Assembly (NCBI GenBank): GCA_019638495.1
Contig: JAHBTQ010000002.1
Coordinates: 744,001-808,000, forward strand
Origin: Taibaiella sp.
GTDB lineage: Bacteria > Bacteroidota > Bacteroidia > Chitinophagales > Chitinophagaceae
DNA: 64,000 nt
Reading direction: 5' to 3'
A program made the translations under genes and the position numbers. The notes beneath the pieces were generated by a model. It had not been told where the DNA came from. It made no database searches and saw only the letters and a list, made by a program, of their open reading frames with translations. Each line of letters begins with the position of its first letter. The first letter of the stretch is position 1. Positions 53,102 through 61,112 of this stretch are shown one piece after another.

Positions 53102-54289
53102 ATGATCCCCGATATTGATAATACAGAAATTGCTTTCAGGTACCGAACGGACAATGAGTTGAAACGTGCCCATTTCCTGTTCTCTTGCATATCCTCGCCG
53201 CTGCTTACAAAATTTGGGATAAAGGCTGTACAAGCCGCAATGGCATTGCATTTACCCATTGACGGGATATTAAAGCGAACCATTTTCACGCAATTCTGCG
53301 GAGGCGAGACACTCGAAGAAACAGCAAAAACCGCTGCCCTGTCAGGCAAATATAATGTAGGGAGCATTTTAGATTATGGTGTTGAAGGCGCAGAAGGAGA
53401 ACCTGAATATGACAGAGCTGTTGAAGAGTGTATCAGAGCCATTCGCTTTGCGGCGGCCAATAAGGACATACCGTTTGTAAGCATGAAGATCACAGGCTAC
53501 TGCCGGTTTGGGCTACTTGTAAAAATGCATAACGGTACTCCACTGATCATAACCGAAGAGCAGGAGTGGCAGAGAGTAGGCAATCGGATCAACGAAATAT
53601 GCACGACGGCCGCTAGTTGCAATGTCATGGTATTGATAGATGCGGAAGAAACCTGGATACAGGATCCCTGCAACGAGATTACTGTGCAAATGATGCTAAA
53701 GTTCAATCATGGTAAAGTAGTAGTCTTCAATACATTTCAGATGTATTGCCACGGCACATTATCCTATCTGACTGAAGCTATAAAGCACGCTACCGACAAT
53801 GACTACTTGCTTGGGGCAAAACTGGTAAGGGGAGCCTACATGGAAAAAGAGCGTGCGCACGCAAGGCAATGGCAATACGCAGATCCCATTCAGCCAGACA
53901 AGGAGTGTACTGACAAAGATTATGATGAGGCCGTGCGGCTTTGCCTGCAAAGCTTGGATCGTTTGTCGTTGTTCATTGGCACCCATAACGAGCAAAGTTG
54001 CTTGAAGGCGGTGGAGCTTATGAACAAATGTGGCATTGCGAGCAATGACGACCGATTGATATTTTCGCAGCTTTTTGGAATGAGCGACCACATCTCCTTC
54101 AATTTTGCGTCGGCAGGTTACCGCGTGGCAAAATATTTGCCGTATGGCCCTGTCAAAAATGTGGTCCCTTACCTTTTGAGACGCGCTACGGAAAACACAT
54201 CTGTTGCCGGACAAACATCTCGTGAGCTTTCCCTGATAAGGAAAGAGACGAAAAGGAGAAGTTTATCCATGTCAACAGACCGCAAATAA
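53102..54289 (+). CDS. Proline dehydrogenase-family FAD enzyme
   Basis: 395 residues. PRODH TIM-barrel motifs are complete: GSILDYGVEG, SMKITGYCRFG, LIDAEETWIQ, FNTFQMYCHGT, GAKLVRGAYMEKER, GTHNEQS and the C-terminal YLPYGPVKNVVPYLLRRATENT. The enzyme would oxidise proline to P5C and reduce a quinone or FAD acceptor. No P5C dehydrogenase is adjacent. The gene begins 3 bp after the upstream gene. Substrate could be proline or a related cyclic amino acid. Confidence 0.88.
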   Translation: MIPDIDNTEIAFRYRTDNELKRAHFLFSCISSPLLTKFGIKAVQAAMALHLPIDGILKRTIFTQFCGGETLEETAKTAALSGKYNVGSILDYGVEGAEGEPEYDRAVEECIRAIRFAAANKDIPFVSMKITGYCRFGLLVKMHNGTPLIITEEQEWQRVGNRINEICTTAASCNVMVLIDAEETWIQDPCNEITVQMMLKFNHGKVVVFNTFQMYCHGTLSYLTEAIKHATDNDYLLGAKLVRGAYMEKERAHARQWQYADPIQPDKECTDKDYDEAVRLCLQSLDRLSLFIGTHNEQSCLKAVELMNKCGIASNDDRLIFSQLFGMSDHISFNFASAGYRVAKYLPYGPVKNVVPYLLRRATENTSVAGQTSRELSLIRKETKRRSLSMSTDRK

Positions 54290-54319
54290 TAGAATATTGG
54301 ACGCCTAATTGTTAGTTTA

Positions 54320-55558
54320 ATGGAAATGAAGTATTGGAAGAAGTTGTCGCACAAGGAGCAGGATACCAGAATTACGGAAGCTCTGGAGATAAATATTAAC
54401 TACAGGGATATTGTTCCGATAGGAATCCCGGTTTCAAAACTTGATTCCAATGTTTTCTATGAGCACGCTTCGTTTCTTAAAGAGGCCCCGTTGTTAAGGG
54501 CGTTTATTCAGAACCCCAACCACATTGGATGCCATACGTTGGGTGTTTCAGAACCCTTCTTTGAGGGCACGCAGCAACTGGAGCGGGAAGTAATTGAATT
54601 ACTTAGTGTCGACCTCCTGAAAGCTGGCGACAATAGTTGCGATGGGTATATTGCAACGGGTGGAACAGAAGCCAATATCCAGGCGGCATGGATATACCGC
54701 AACTATTTTGTTGAAAATTTTAGTGCAAGGATTGAGGAAATTGCGCTGCTCAGTTCTCTCGACACGCACTATTCTGTAACTAAGGCCGCAAACCTTCTCA
54801 ATGTTCGCTCTATAGGGATACCAGTGAATGATGAGACAAGGATGATAGTTCCCGAATATCTGGACGGTGCAATTGAGCGTGCAAAAGCAGACGGTGTTAA
54901 GTATTTTATCGTTATTTCAAATATGGGGACAACCATGTTTGGTAGCGTTGATGATCCTGATCTTTATGCCGCACACCTTTCAAAGTATGATGTTGAGTAT
55001 AAAATACATGTCGACGGTGCATTCGGAGGATTTGTTTTTCCCGTAAGTTGTCCGGAAAATAATGTAAACTTCCTTAATCCTAATGTTTCATCGATAACGC
55101 TCGACGCACATAAAATGCTCCAGGCTCCTTATGGCACAGGTGTTTTTCTTGTGCGAAAAGGAATGATGCAATTTGTATGCACCAGGGAGGCCAAATACGT
55201 TAGCGGAATGGATATTACGCTTAGTGGCAGCCGTTCAGGGACAAACGCAATTGCGGTGTGGATGATTCTGTTTACCTATGGCGCCCACGGATGGTTTGAA
55301 AAGATCAGCAAATTGTTACTCCGTACAAAATGGCTGTGTACACAACTGGATATGATCAATGTTGGTTACTACAGACATCCATGTTTGAATATTGTGACGA
55401 TAAGGGCAGAGTATATACCTGTTCATATTGCAGGCAAATACGGAATGGTACCCGATACCCATACCGAAATGCCGAACTGGTATAAAATTGTGGTTATGGA
55501 TCACGTTGAGATTGAGTATTTGCAAAAGTTCATTGAGGAATTGACTGCTCAGATATAG
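54320..55558 (+). CDS. Group II PLP-dependent amino-acid decarboxylase
   Basis: 412 residues. Fold type I features: YIATGGTEANIQAA, the aspartate segment IHVDGAFGGF, and the PLP-binding lysine in TLDAHKMLQAPYGTG. Closest in style to histidine/tyrosine-type group II decarboxylases of bacteria; no transporter for an amine/amino-acid exchange is nearby, so acid resistance is not obvious. It starts 30 bp after the PRODH gene and closes the operon. Substrate unknown; it could act on a product of the two upstream enzymes. Confidence 0.85.
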   Translation: MEMKYWKKLSHKEQDTRITEALEININYRDIVPIGIPVSKLDSNVFYEHASFLKEAPLLRAFIQNPNHIGCHTLGVSEPFFEGTQQLEREVIELLSVDLLKAGDNSCDGYIATGGTEANIQAAWIYRNYFVENFSARIEEIALLSSLDTHYSVTKAANLLNVRSIGIPVNDETRMIVPEYLDGAIERAKADGVKYFIVISNMGTTMFGSVDDPDLYAAHLSKYDVEYKIHVDGAFGGFVFPVSCPENNVNFLNPNVSSITLDAHKMLQAPYGTGVFLVRKGMMQFVCTREAKYVSGMDITLSGSRSGTNAIAVWMILFTYGAHGWFEKISKLLLRTKWLCTQLDMINVGYYRHPCLNIVTIRAEYIPVHIAGKYGMVPDTHTEMPNWYKIVVMDHVEIEYLQKFIEELTAQI

Positions 55559-55831
55559 TAACTGAGAATTATCTTTCACTTAAATTGCCAATCGCCAGAA
55601 TTGCCCGTAAAAATACCGGGAAACTCGTTTGGATTTGTTCAAGTTTCGTTAACGTGTTACTATCTAAAGTTGTCTGTGCTTTTTCTGAGCGGCATCCAAC
55701 AGTAAGTCAAAAGCACAAGCAGTTCATCATGTCATTTTTTTTCGTCTCAAGTCTAATCCGATTCAAAATTTATGATAATTGTCAGCCAAATCATAGCCAT
55801 GGCCTCATTTATCCCAAGTTACCCGGCTAAC

Positions 55832-56299
55832 TCAGTAAATTTTCTGCCGCATTTCGGATATAAGTACACCGTCCTCATACACCCATTCCGGCAGGCAATA
55901 AAAGTTGCCCCGTACACCCGGCAATTTGTAAGGGATAAGCCGTTTCGATTTTATAGCTGAGGTAAGCGACGGCGATAGGAACTTTTCCCTACTTTCTTTT
56001 TCATGAAGCACAGGCTCTCTTCGCAGCAGCAGCGCAATAATCTCGGCTGAACGAAGCGGTTTGTTTGCTTTGGCTACAATAAAAACGATTTTACTTACCC
56101 ACGTTCTACTTTTGTTGTATTCATCTTTCGGGTTTACATGGCTTTCCAATAGTAGCCGCAGTTTTATATTCTCGTTTTCCTTCTGATGTAATTGATCTTT
56201 CGTGCTACTAAGCTCTTTTTGCGTATCTGCAAGCTTCTTTTTCAGCCTTTCGAGCTTGATTTCCAGGAATGACGGCGGATTCTGACTGTTTTTCTCCAT
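55832..56299 (-). CDS. Coiled-coil protein with C-terminal winged-helix-like domain
   Basis: The start at 56299 (MEKNSQNPPSFLEIKLERL) is preferred; the ATG at 56338 is possible. About 155 residues: a coiled coil (about 10-55) followed by a helical/wHTH-like region (VSKIVFIVAKANKPLRSAEIIALLLRREP...) and a C-terminal aromatic tail. No family was recognised; it might bind DNA. It lies just downstream of the SMC-like ATPase gene on the same strand (gap about 190 bp). Confidence 0.55.
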   Translation of the reverse strand: MEKNSQNPPSFLEIKLERLKKKLADTQKELSSTKDQLHQKENENIKLRLLLESHVNPKDEYNKSRTWVSKIVFIVAKANKPLRSAEIIALLLRREPVLHEKESREKFLSPSLTSAIKSKRLIPYKLPGVRGNFYCLPEWVYEDGVLISEMRQKIY

Positions 56300-56487
56300 G
56301 ATGGTAAAGGTTTTTTGAATGCCCGCAAACATTTTCAAACCAAATCTAATTGTAATCGAATTTCCCCGCTTGATTTTGGTGTCGAAATATGTGTTTAATC
56401 TAAATCCCCCTCGAATGGTTTACAGTTGTTCATAGATAAAGTAGGAGTTATAAATTTAGATGTTTCCAATGCCGATAACTACTTAAA

Positions 56488-58446
56488 TTAAAATCCACGA
56501 TAATAAGGTATTAACGGCGGGTATTCCTCACTATCCGGCATCATATGCCTTACCAACACCTTTAAATTTAACTCTTCAGCGGGCTCACAGTATTCCTTAT
56601 CAATTATGATTATTTGGGTTTGCGACAATTCTCCTGCTGCCAGTTGGAAAAGCAGATCGTGGAAGCCTTCAAATTGTTCACGGTTTTCGCGCTCACTGAT
56701 ATTCTTCATCGGTGAATCTATGATAAGCAAGTTTGGTAATAAAGCGCCGACTTCAACTGCCAGTCGATGCAAAGAAATGGCAAAACAGGCTTTAAACAGG
56801 GTCTTCTTGCCGCCACTGCTCAGGTTGGCAAATGATGTAACGGTGATATCGCCTTGAACAGGGTCAAAGACTTCCGGAAGAAAATCTTTGTGGCTAATTC
56901 TGACGCTGTGACCTTTCTTGATGCCCGGAACTTTTGCTCTCAACAGGGAATCCAAAAAAAGTTCCTGCAGCCGTGTAAGGTTAGTCAAGTCAGACTCAGC
57001 CCCCTTCCGCGCATCCTCAAGGTCCTTTCTGACGCGCTTTTCCTCGACCTCAGTTGCAATGGCATTTCCGCTCAATTCAGCAAGCTTTTTCGGCAATATC
57101 ACCAAACGTTCGAGGTTGGCAATCTTTTGCGCGATTTCCGCCTGTCTTCTTTCGAACGTCAGGGCATGGGTCAGATATGCGGAATCATATCGCTTCATGT
57201 TCTCATTGATGCTGGAATCAATTCTTGACCGCTCTTCCTTTAGTTCCTCAATTCTTCTTTGCATTGCACGCAACTGCGCTGTATGTAAGGCAATGGATTG
57301 CTCAAGCTCGGAGACGCGAGTCTTGGAGTCCTGCGCAATAACCTCGCTCGAAATGGCCTCAGGGCTTTCGACGGGCTCAGTCTGACCACAAACAGTGCAT
57401 TCATTTTCTTGTCGCTCAGGTAGTTTTTGTGCACATCTGGGACAAGTTATGAATTCGACACCACCGAGGACAGCTCTTGCCGCAGCGACCCGATGCACTT
57501 TCAGACCCAACATCACAATCTCGTTCTTGTGCCGTACATGTTGGTCAACTATTTTTTTAACCTGAGCAATATCGTCGTCGAGTGCATCTATCTCATAGGC
57601 GATATTCCTTGCTCTGTCTTTCAGAGCAATTGTTGCATGTGGAGCTTCGAGATATTTGCCTCGTTGTTTTTGTAGCTCAGCCTGAACCTCATGCGCTTCC
57701 GTTTTTAGTTCCTCAATTTTTGCCTGAATCTCCGCTTCGTTGCCCACCTCGACATCTTTTAGTACCTCCCGCAAAGATTTGGCAGCTTCGGTATACTGAT
57801 GCCGAAGCATTATCAATCGCTGCAATTCCGACTCAAGCGCGGCAACCACTTCCTGATGAAAGCCCAGAATGAACCGCAATACGTCTCGGCTTTTGAGACG
57901 TTTAAATGGATTCGCATCTTCTCCGAGATGAAAGAAGTCGCTGTCAAAACTGTCCTGATCGAGATAGCAAAACCACAAAAGGTCTCTGATGCTTAGCCGT
58001 TCAAGTACAGTGTCAGGCTTCAGTTTGCTTTTTCTGACCAGCGGAGGATTGAGACTCGAAAGATAAAAGATAAAGTCGGAAAGAACTTCTACTTCAGAGC
58101 CTGGTATTACGACGCCATCCGGCACCCGGCTTGGCATAACCACGTCCTGGGAACCATCTTCATCATTCCACGAACACAAGACTTGATCAGAGTCGCGCAT
58201 GCGCTCTATCCTGACTTCCTTGTCGTTAATAAATAAATGCAGAGCCGCCGAGATAAATTCCGATTGCAATGCAGGGGAAAAATCCAGATCAGCCCCAAGA
58301 CAGTAGTCGATCAGACGCGCGATGCTGGACTTGCCCGCGCCCATTTGCCCGTAGAAGTAGGTAATGTCCTCCAAAGGCAGAATCTCCTGCGTTTTTGTGA
58401 ATTTAAGGGCAAGATGACGGAGATGTATAGAAATTTGCTTGTTCAT
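56488..58446 (-). CDS. SMC-like ABC ATPase of a Lamassu / ABC-three-component defence system (LmuB-like)
   Basis: The start at 58446 (MNKQISIHLRHLALKF) overlaps the stop of the middle-component gene (ATGA). About 652 residues: Walker A YGQMGAGKSSIARLIDYCL (about 33-41), coiled coil to about 330, a zinc-hook-like ECF of C335-x2-C338 and C350-x2-C353, a second coiled coil to about 480, then the signature region LSSGGKKTL (about 542-550) and Walker B LLIIDSP (about 573-579). Such LmuB/DUF3732-type ATPases sense DNA and control a nuclease effector. Full length. Confidence 0.85.
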   Translation of the reverse strand: MNKQISIHLRHLALKFTKTQEILPLEDITYFYGQMGAGKSSIARLIDYCLGADLDFSPALQSEFISAALHLFINDKEVRIERMRDSDQVLCSWNDEDGSQDVVMPSRVPDGVVIPGSEVEVLSDFIFYLSSLNPPLVRKSKLKPDTVLERLSIRDLLWFCYLDQDSFDSDFFHLGEDANPFKRLKSRDVLRFILGFHQEVVAALESELQRLIMLRHQYTEAAKSLREVLKDVEVGNEAEIQAKIEELKTEAHEVQAELQKQRGKYLEAPHATIALKDRARNIAYEIDALDDDIAQVKKIVDQHVRHKNEIVMLGLKVHRVAAARAVLGGVEFITCPRCAQKLPERQENECTVCGQTEPVESPEAISSEVIAQDSKTRVSELEQSIALHTAQLRAMQRRIEELKEERSRIDSSINENMKRYDSAYLTHALTFERRQAEIAQKIANLERLVILPKKLAELSGNAIATEVEEKRVRKDLEDARKGAESDLTNLTRLQELFLDSLLRAKVPGIKKGHSVRISHKDFLPEVFDPVQGDITVTSFANLSSGGKKTLFKACFAISLHRLAVEVGALLPNLLIIDSPMKNISERENREQFEGFHDLLFQLAAGELSQTQIIIIDKEYCEPAEELNLKVLVRHMMPDSEEYPPLIPYYRGF

Positions 58447-58997
58447 AGTTCGATCCCTTGACCCCACTTAAGGGAGTTAATTTCTGGTATAACTTCATAA
58501 ACAAAATCCTTCAAGGCTGTCGCGCTTTTTGAACCGACTGCCATGTAGACAATGTTACTTCGCGTTTTGATGTCTTTGTAATATTCGTCCGTTCCCAGTA
58601 ATTCCACAACTGCCTTGCCCGCACCCGTCAACCCTAAGTGCACTGTCCTCCCATTAAGAAAGGTAACGGCAAGGCCCTTCGATACCAAAAGGCCGATCCA
58701 GCGTCTGTAACGGTCGTCCCATGGGCCGTACCTGAATCTCACCATTTTTGATTCAATGGATGTTCGCTCGTAATCTTTGATATCCGCTTTTGCTGCTGTC
58801 TTGTTCAGGTAATGCAGCATGCGCTCGAGGCAATTTGGATACCTGAGGAAGAAGTCAAGTTTAGCCAGTTTGGTGATGCCTTCAATCGTTTTGCCAGCAC
58901 GACGATCTGCTTCTGAAAGCAAAAAAAGTAGACGTGCCAAATGGATCTCGTCGTTCTGTTCGGCCATGGCCGCAGCTTTGATAAGTTTAATACTCAT
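58443..58997 (-). CDS. Middle component of the Lamassu / ABC-three-component system (LmuC-like)
   Basis: 184 residues, mainly helical, rich in charged residues, with the recurring style of ABC-3C middle components: DEIHLARLLFLLSEAD, FFLRYPNCLERMLHYL, SKMVRFRYGPWDDRYRRWIGLLVSKGLAV. It overlaps both neighbours by 4 bp, so the three proteins are translationally coupled. It probably bridges the ATPase and the nuclease. Confidence 0.75.
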   Translation of the reverse strand: MSIKLIKAAAMAEQNDEIHLARLLFLLSEADRRAGKTIEGITKLAKLDFFLRYPNCLERMLHYLNKTAAKADIKDYERTSIESKMVRFRYGPWDDRYRRWIGLLVSKGLAVTFLNGRTVHLGLTGAGKAVVELLGTDEYYKDIKTRSNIVYMAVGSKSATALKDFVYEVIPEINSLKWGQGIEL

Positions 58998-60271
58998 GCT
59001 GCATCTATTTTAAATTTCTCGCTCCACCAGATCGAACAGTTTTCTGTTAGCAGACCACCAATTCCAATCAGCGATTCATATGGTTGGTGTGCAACAAGTT
59101 CTGGGGTTCGAGTGACAAGATCTTTCAGCCGTGCAGAAAATTTAGCATAGACAAGTCGTCCATAATCAGGGTTGTCTGGTTTCAATTCAAGCATTACTTC
59201 ATTTTCAGCTTCGTCGAATTCAGCCTGAACGACACTTTCGAGCTGCGTCAAAAGCTTGATGGTGTCGCCTCCAGGTTCGTATCCTTTTTCCAACAGACTT
59301 TGCTCAGTGGACAATACCCGCCGCGTCATCGTTTTCAGCATATTCTCAAGGCTGCCCTTTTCCATCTTCTGCTGAAGAACTGGCTTACCTTTGCTCTGAC
59401 TTTCGAGTGAAAGTGTGGTTTCAAAAGGCTGATACCTGAATACAACTTCGCCGTTGCCACTGATACATTCTTGTACATCGTCAATTGTCAGTCGCTTTCC
59501 TTCCATCACCGTCTGTGCTACAGCATTTTCTATCGGTAGATGCTGAAGCGGGTTGTCAAGTTGAAGCGAGGAGGCAAGATAAACCCGCTGGATAATTTCG
59601 TCTCTGATTTTATTCAGGGTGGCGCGACCCATATGTGCACAGCCATTGCACTTAGTCAGGTGGTTATGAGATATATCTGTGTCAAAATTATCCCTTGGCG
59701 GACCTTTGACAAGCTGTGTTTTTTTCAGGACAGCAAGCAAATCATTCTCGGAGCATTTAAACTCTTCGCTGAGTGACGTCAGGACATCTGCAAATAAAAA
59801 CGGAGTCATTGGTGCGCCATCAGACAACGCCACCGAATCCAGCAGCAACACAAGGCTTTTTTTTATTTTTTTTCTATCGGCAATATCCCATCCACACTTC
59901 ATGAATTCCGCGTTGGACACAATGGCATATTTTGTAATGGCATTGCCAAACTGTAAATGCAGTTTGACAAACCTATGAATGGAACGTTTAACCTCATCGT
60001 CGGTCAAATCCCAATCGCCGTTCTCCGGGCGCCTTGTTTTTATCTGAAAGGCTTCAAACTTTGAGTCGTTGCATTCTGCGAGTATGTCTTCATGATGCTC
60101 ACACCATATGGCCTTATATCTTAGGCTTCCCGAAAAGCCTGCAATCAAAAGAATGGTGCCATAGCCATGTTGATAGCGAAAATTACGTTGGGTCTCGTCT
60201 CCAGGATCACCAATAGCTAAGACTTCCGCGGGACTGATTTTGCCTTCAATGTTTGGTTCTTGGTTACTCAT
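58994..60271 (-). CDS. DUF4297/Cap4-like nuclease effector of the Lamassu / ABC-three-component system (LmuA-like)
   Basis: 425 residues. Residues about 24-110 match the Cap4-type PD-(D/E)XK dsDNA nuclease pattern of DUF4297: GDETQRNFRYQHGYG, Glu58 in WCEHHEDI (Asp62), and FQIKTR (Gln76-x-Lys78), the last probably catalytic. The C-terminal about 250 residues are helical with a CNGC pair. It is the first gene of the three-gene unit. In Lamassu systems such an effector degrades DNA on phage infection. The catalytic assignment is by motif only. Confidence 0.78.
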   Translation of the reverse strand: MSNQEPNIEGKISPAEVLAIGDPGDETQRNFRYQHGYGTILLIAGFSGSLRYKAIWCEHHEDILAECNDSKFEAFQIKTRRPENGDWDLTDDEVKRSIHRFVKLHLQFGNAITKYAIVSNAEFMKCGWDIADRKKIKKSLVLLLDSVALSDGAPMTPFLFADVLTSLSEEFKCSENDLLAVLKKTQLVKGPPRDNFDTDISHNHLTKCNGCAHMGRATLNKIRDEIIQRVYLASSLQLDNPLQHLPIENAVAQTVMEGKRLTIDDVQECISGNGEVVFRYQPFETTLSLESQSKGKPVLQQKMEKGSLENMLKTMTRRVLSTEQSLLEKGYEPGGDTIKLLTQLESVVQAEFDEAENEVMLELKPDNPDYGRLVYAKFSARLKDLVTRTPELVAHQPYESLIGIGGLLTENCSIWWSEKFKIDAA

Positions 60272-60592
60272 GAGAAAATTTGTACAGATACAGTTGATTC
60301 AAAAGACAATATACCGGACGCCAATAAAGTTGTAATGAATTTCTGCTCATTGAGGATAGATGGGTCAAGCATACAACAAATAAAACGGAAAGATATAAAA
60401 TATGTGATTGATAATGATGTTTTACAGGATTACTGCTTGCTTAAAATTGACTACAATATGATTTCTTCCAATTACAGTCCATAATCGTCTATTCATTTTT
60501 CGCTTGCAATAGCTATTTCCACTCAAATCCAATATGTTTTCAAACATCGGCAAACATTTTCAATCATTTTCAATTGGTTTTCAAACATTTTT

Positions 60593-60610
60593 CAAATCCC
60601 CCGCAAATGG
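60593..60610. repeat. Left arm of an 18-bp inverted repeat
   Basis: CAAATCCCCCGCAAATGG. The exact reverse complement lies at 60,758-60,775. The 147-bp spacer holds no gene. Confidence 0.8.
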
Positions 60611-60757
60611 ATTTTGAATGGTTGTCTCGTAAGCCGAAGCCATACTGTACCATCCATTCCTAAGCTCCCAAATCTGCCATCATAACATGACACGCCAAGC
60701 CATGCCAAACGCCTATTTGACAAACTGAAAATAAATATACATTGCACTATTTGAAAA

Positions 60758-60775
60758 CCATTTGCGGGGGATTTG
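60758..60775. repeat. Right arm of the 18-bp inverted repeat
   Basis: CCATTTGCGGGGGATTTG, exact reverse complement of 60,593-60,610. It lies about 90 bp before the small gene that precedes the serine recombinase. Confidence 0.8.
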
Positions 60776-60863
60776 CGGCGATTTAGACGAGCATTAGATT
60801 TCATTTAAGCCGGAAAATTTGTTAAAAATGACCAATTTTCTGGTGTGCCAATTGTAGTACAAT

Positions 60864-61112
60864 ATGGTAAATCATTTTGGCATGAAAAGAAAACTACTTG
60901 GCGTAAATTCGTATGACCGGACACATGACATTACCCCGGAAGAGGTAAGGCAATTTGCAAGATTTAAAGACTACACTGATGAACAGGTAAATGAACTGAT
61001 AGACACAATAAAGAAATACACTCGGTTTATTTATAATGTGGTTTCTAAAAGGAAAAAATCTGGCAGAATAATTGCACTACACATTGATAATCAACAAACT
61101 AAAGCAGCATGA
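60864..61112 (+). CDS. Small protein encoded upstream of and overlapping the serine recombinase gene
   Basis: 82 residues; an ATG at codon 7 is also possible. It is charged, mostly helical, with no recognised domain (ITPEEVRQFARFKDYTDEQVNELIDTIKKY). Its stop overlaps the recombinase start (ATGA), so the two are translationally coupled and this may be a regulator or partner of the recombinase. Confidence 0.55.
   Translation: MVNHFGMKRKLLGVNSYDRTHDITPEEVRQFARFKDYTDEQVNELIDTIKKYTRFIYNVVSKRKKSGRIIALHIDNQQTKAA

Larger units (their letters stand above)
60272..60863. other. Intergenic region between the defence unit and the recombinase genes
   Basis: About 590 bp. It holds clustered short repeats (TTTTCAAACAT-like, about 60,535-60,600), the 18-bp inverted repeat annotated separately, and no well-supported gene; a 74-codon frame at 60,260-60,484 overlaps the start of the nuclease gene and is probably spurious. 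It is the likely place for the promoters of the defence unit and of the recombinase unit. Confidence 0.45.

Noticed and set aside
60260-60484. 74-codon plus-strand frame overlapping the nuclease gene start
   Set aside because: It overlaps the antisense start of the LmuA-like gene, has no motif and has no convincing start context.
56325-60563. Shared 14-mer GCAAACATTTTCAA at both sides of the defence unit as element ends
   Set aside because: It is low-complexity and only 14 bp; one copy lies inside the candidate start region of the coiled-coil protein. Not enough to call boundaries.
60535-60600. Short TTTTCAAACAT-like repeats as a possible CRISPR
   Set aside because: The units are irregular, AT-rich and too short, with no uniform spacers and no cas genes.
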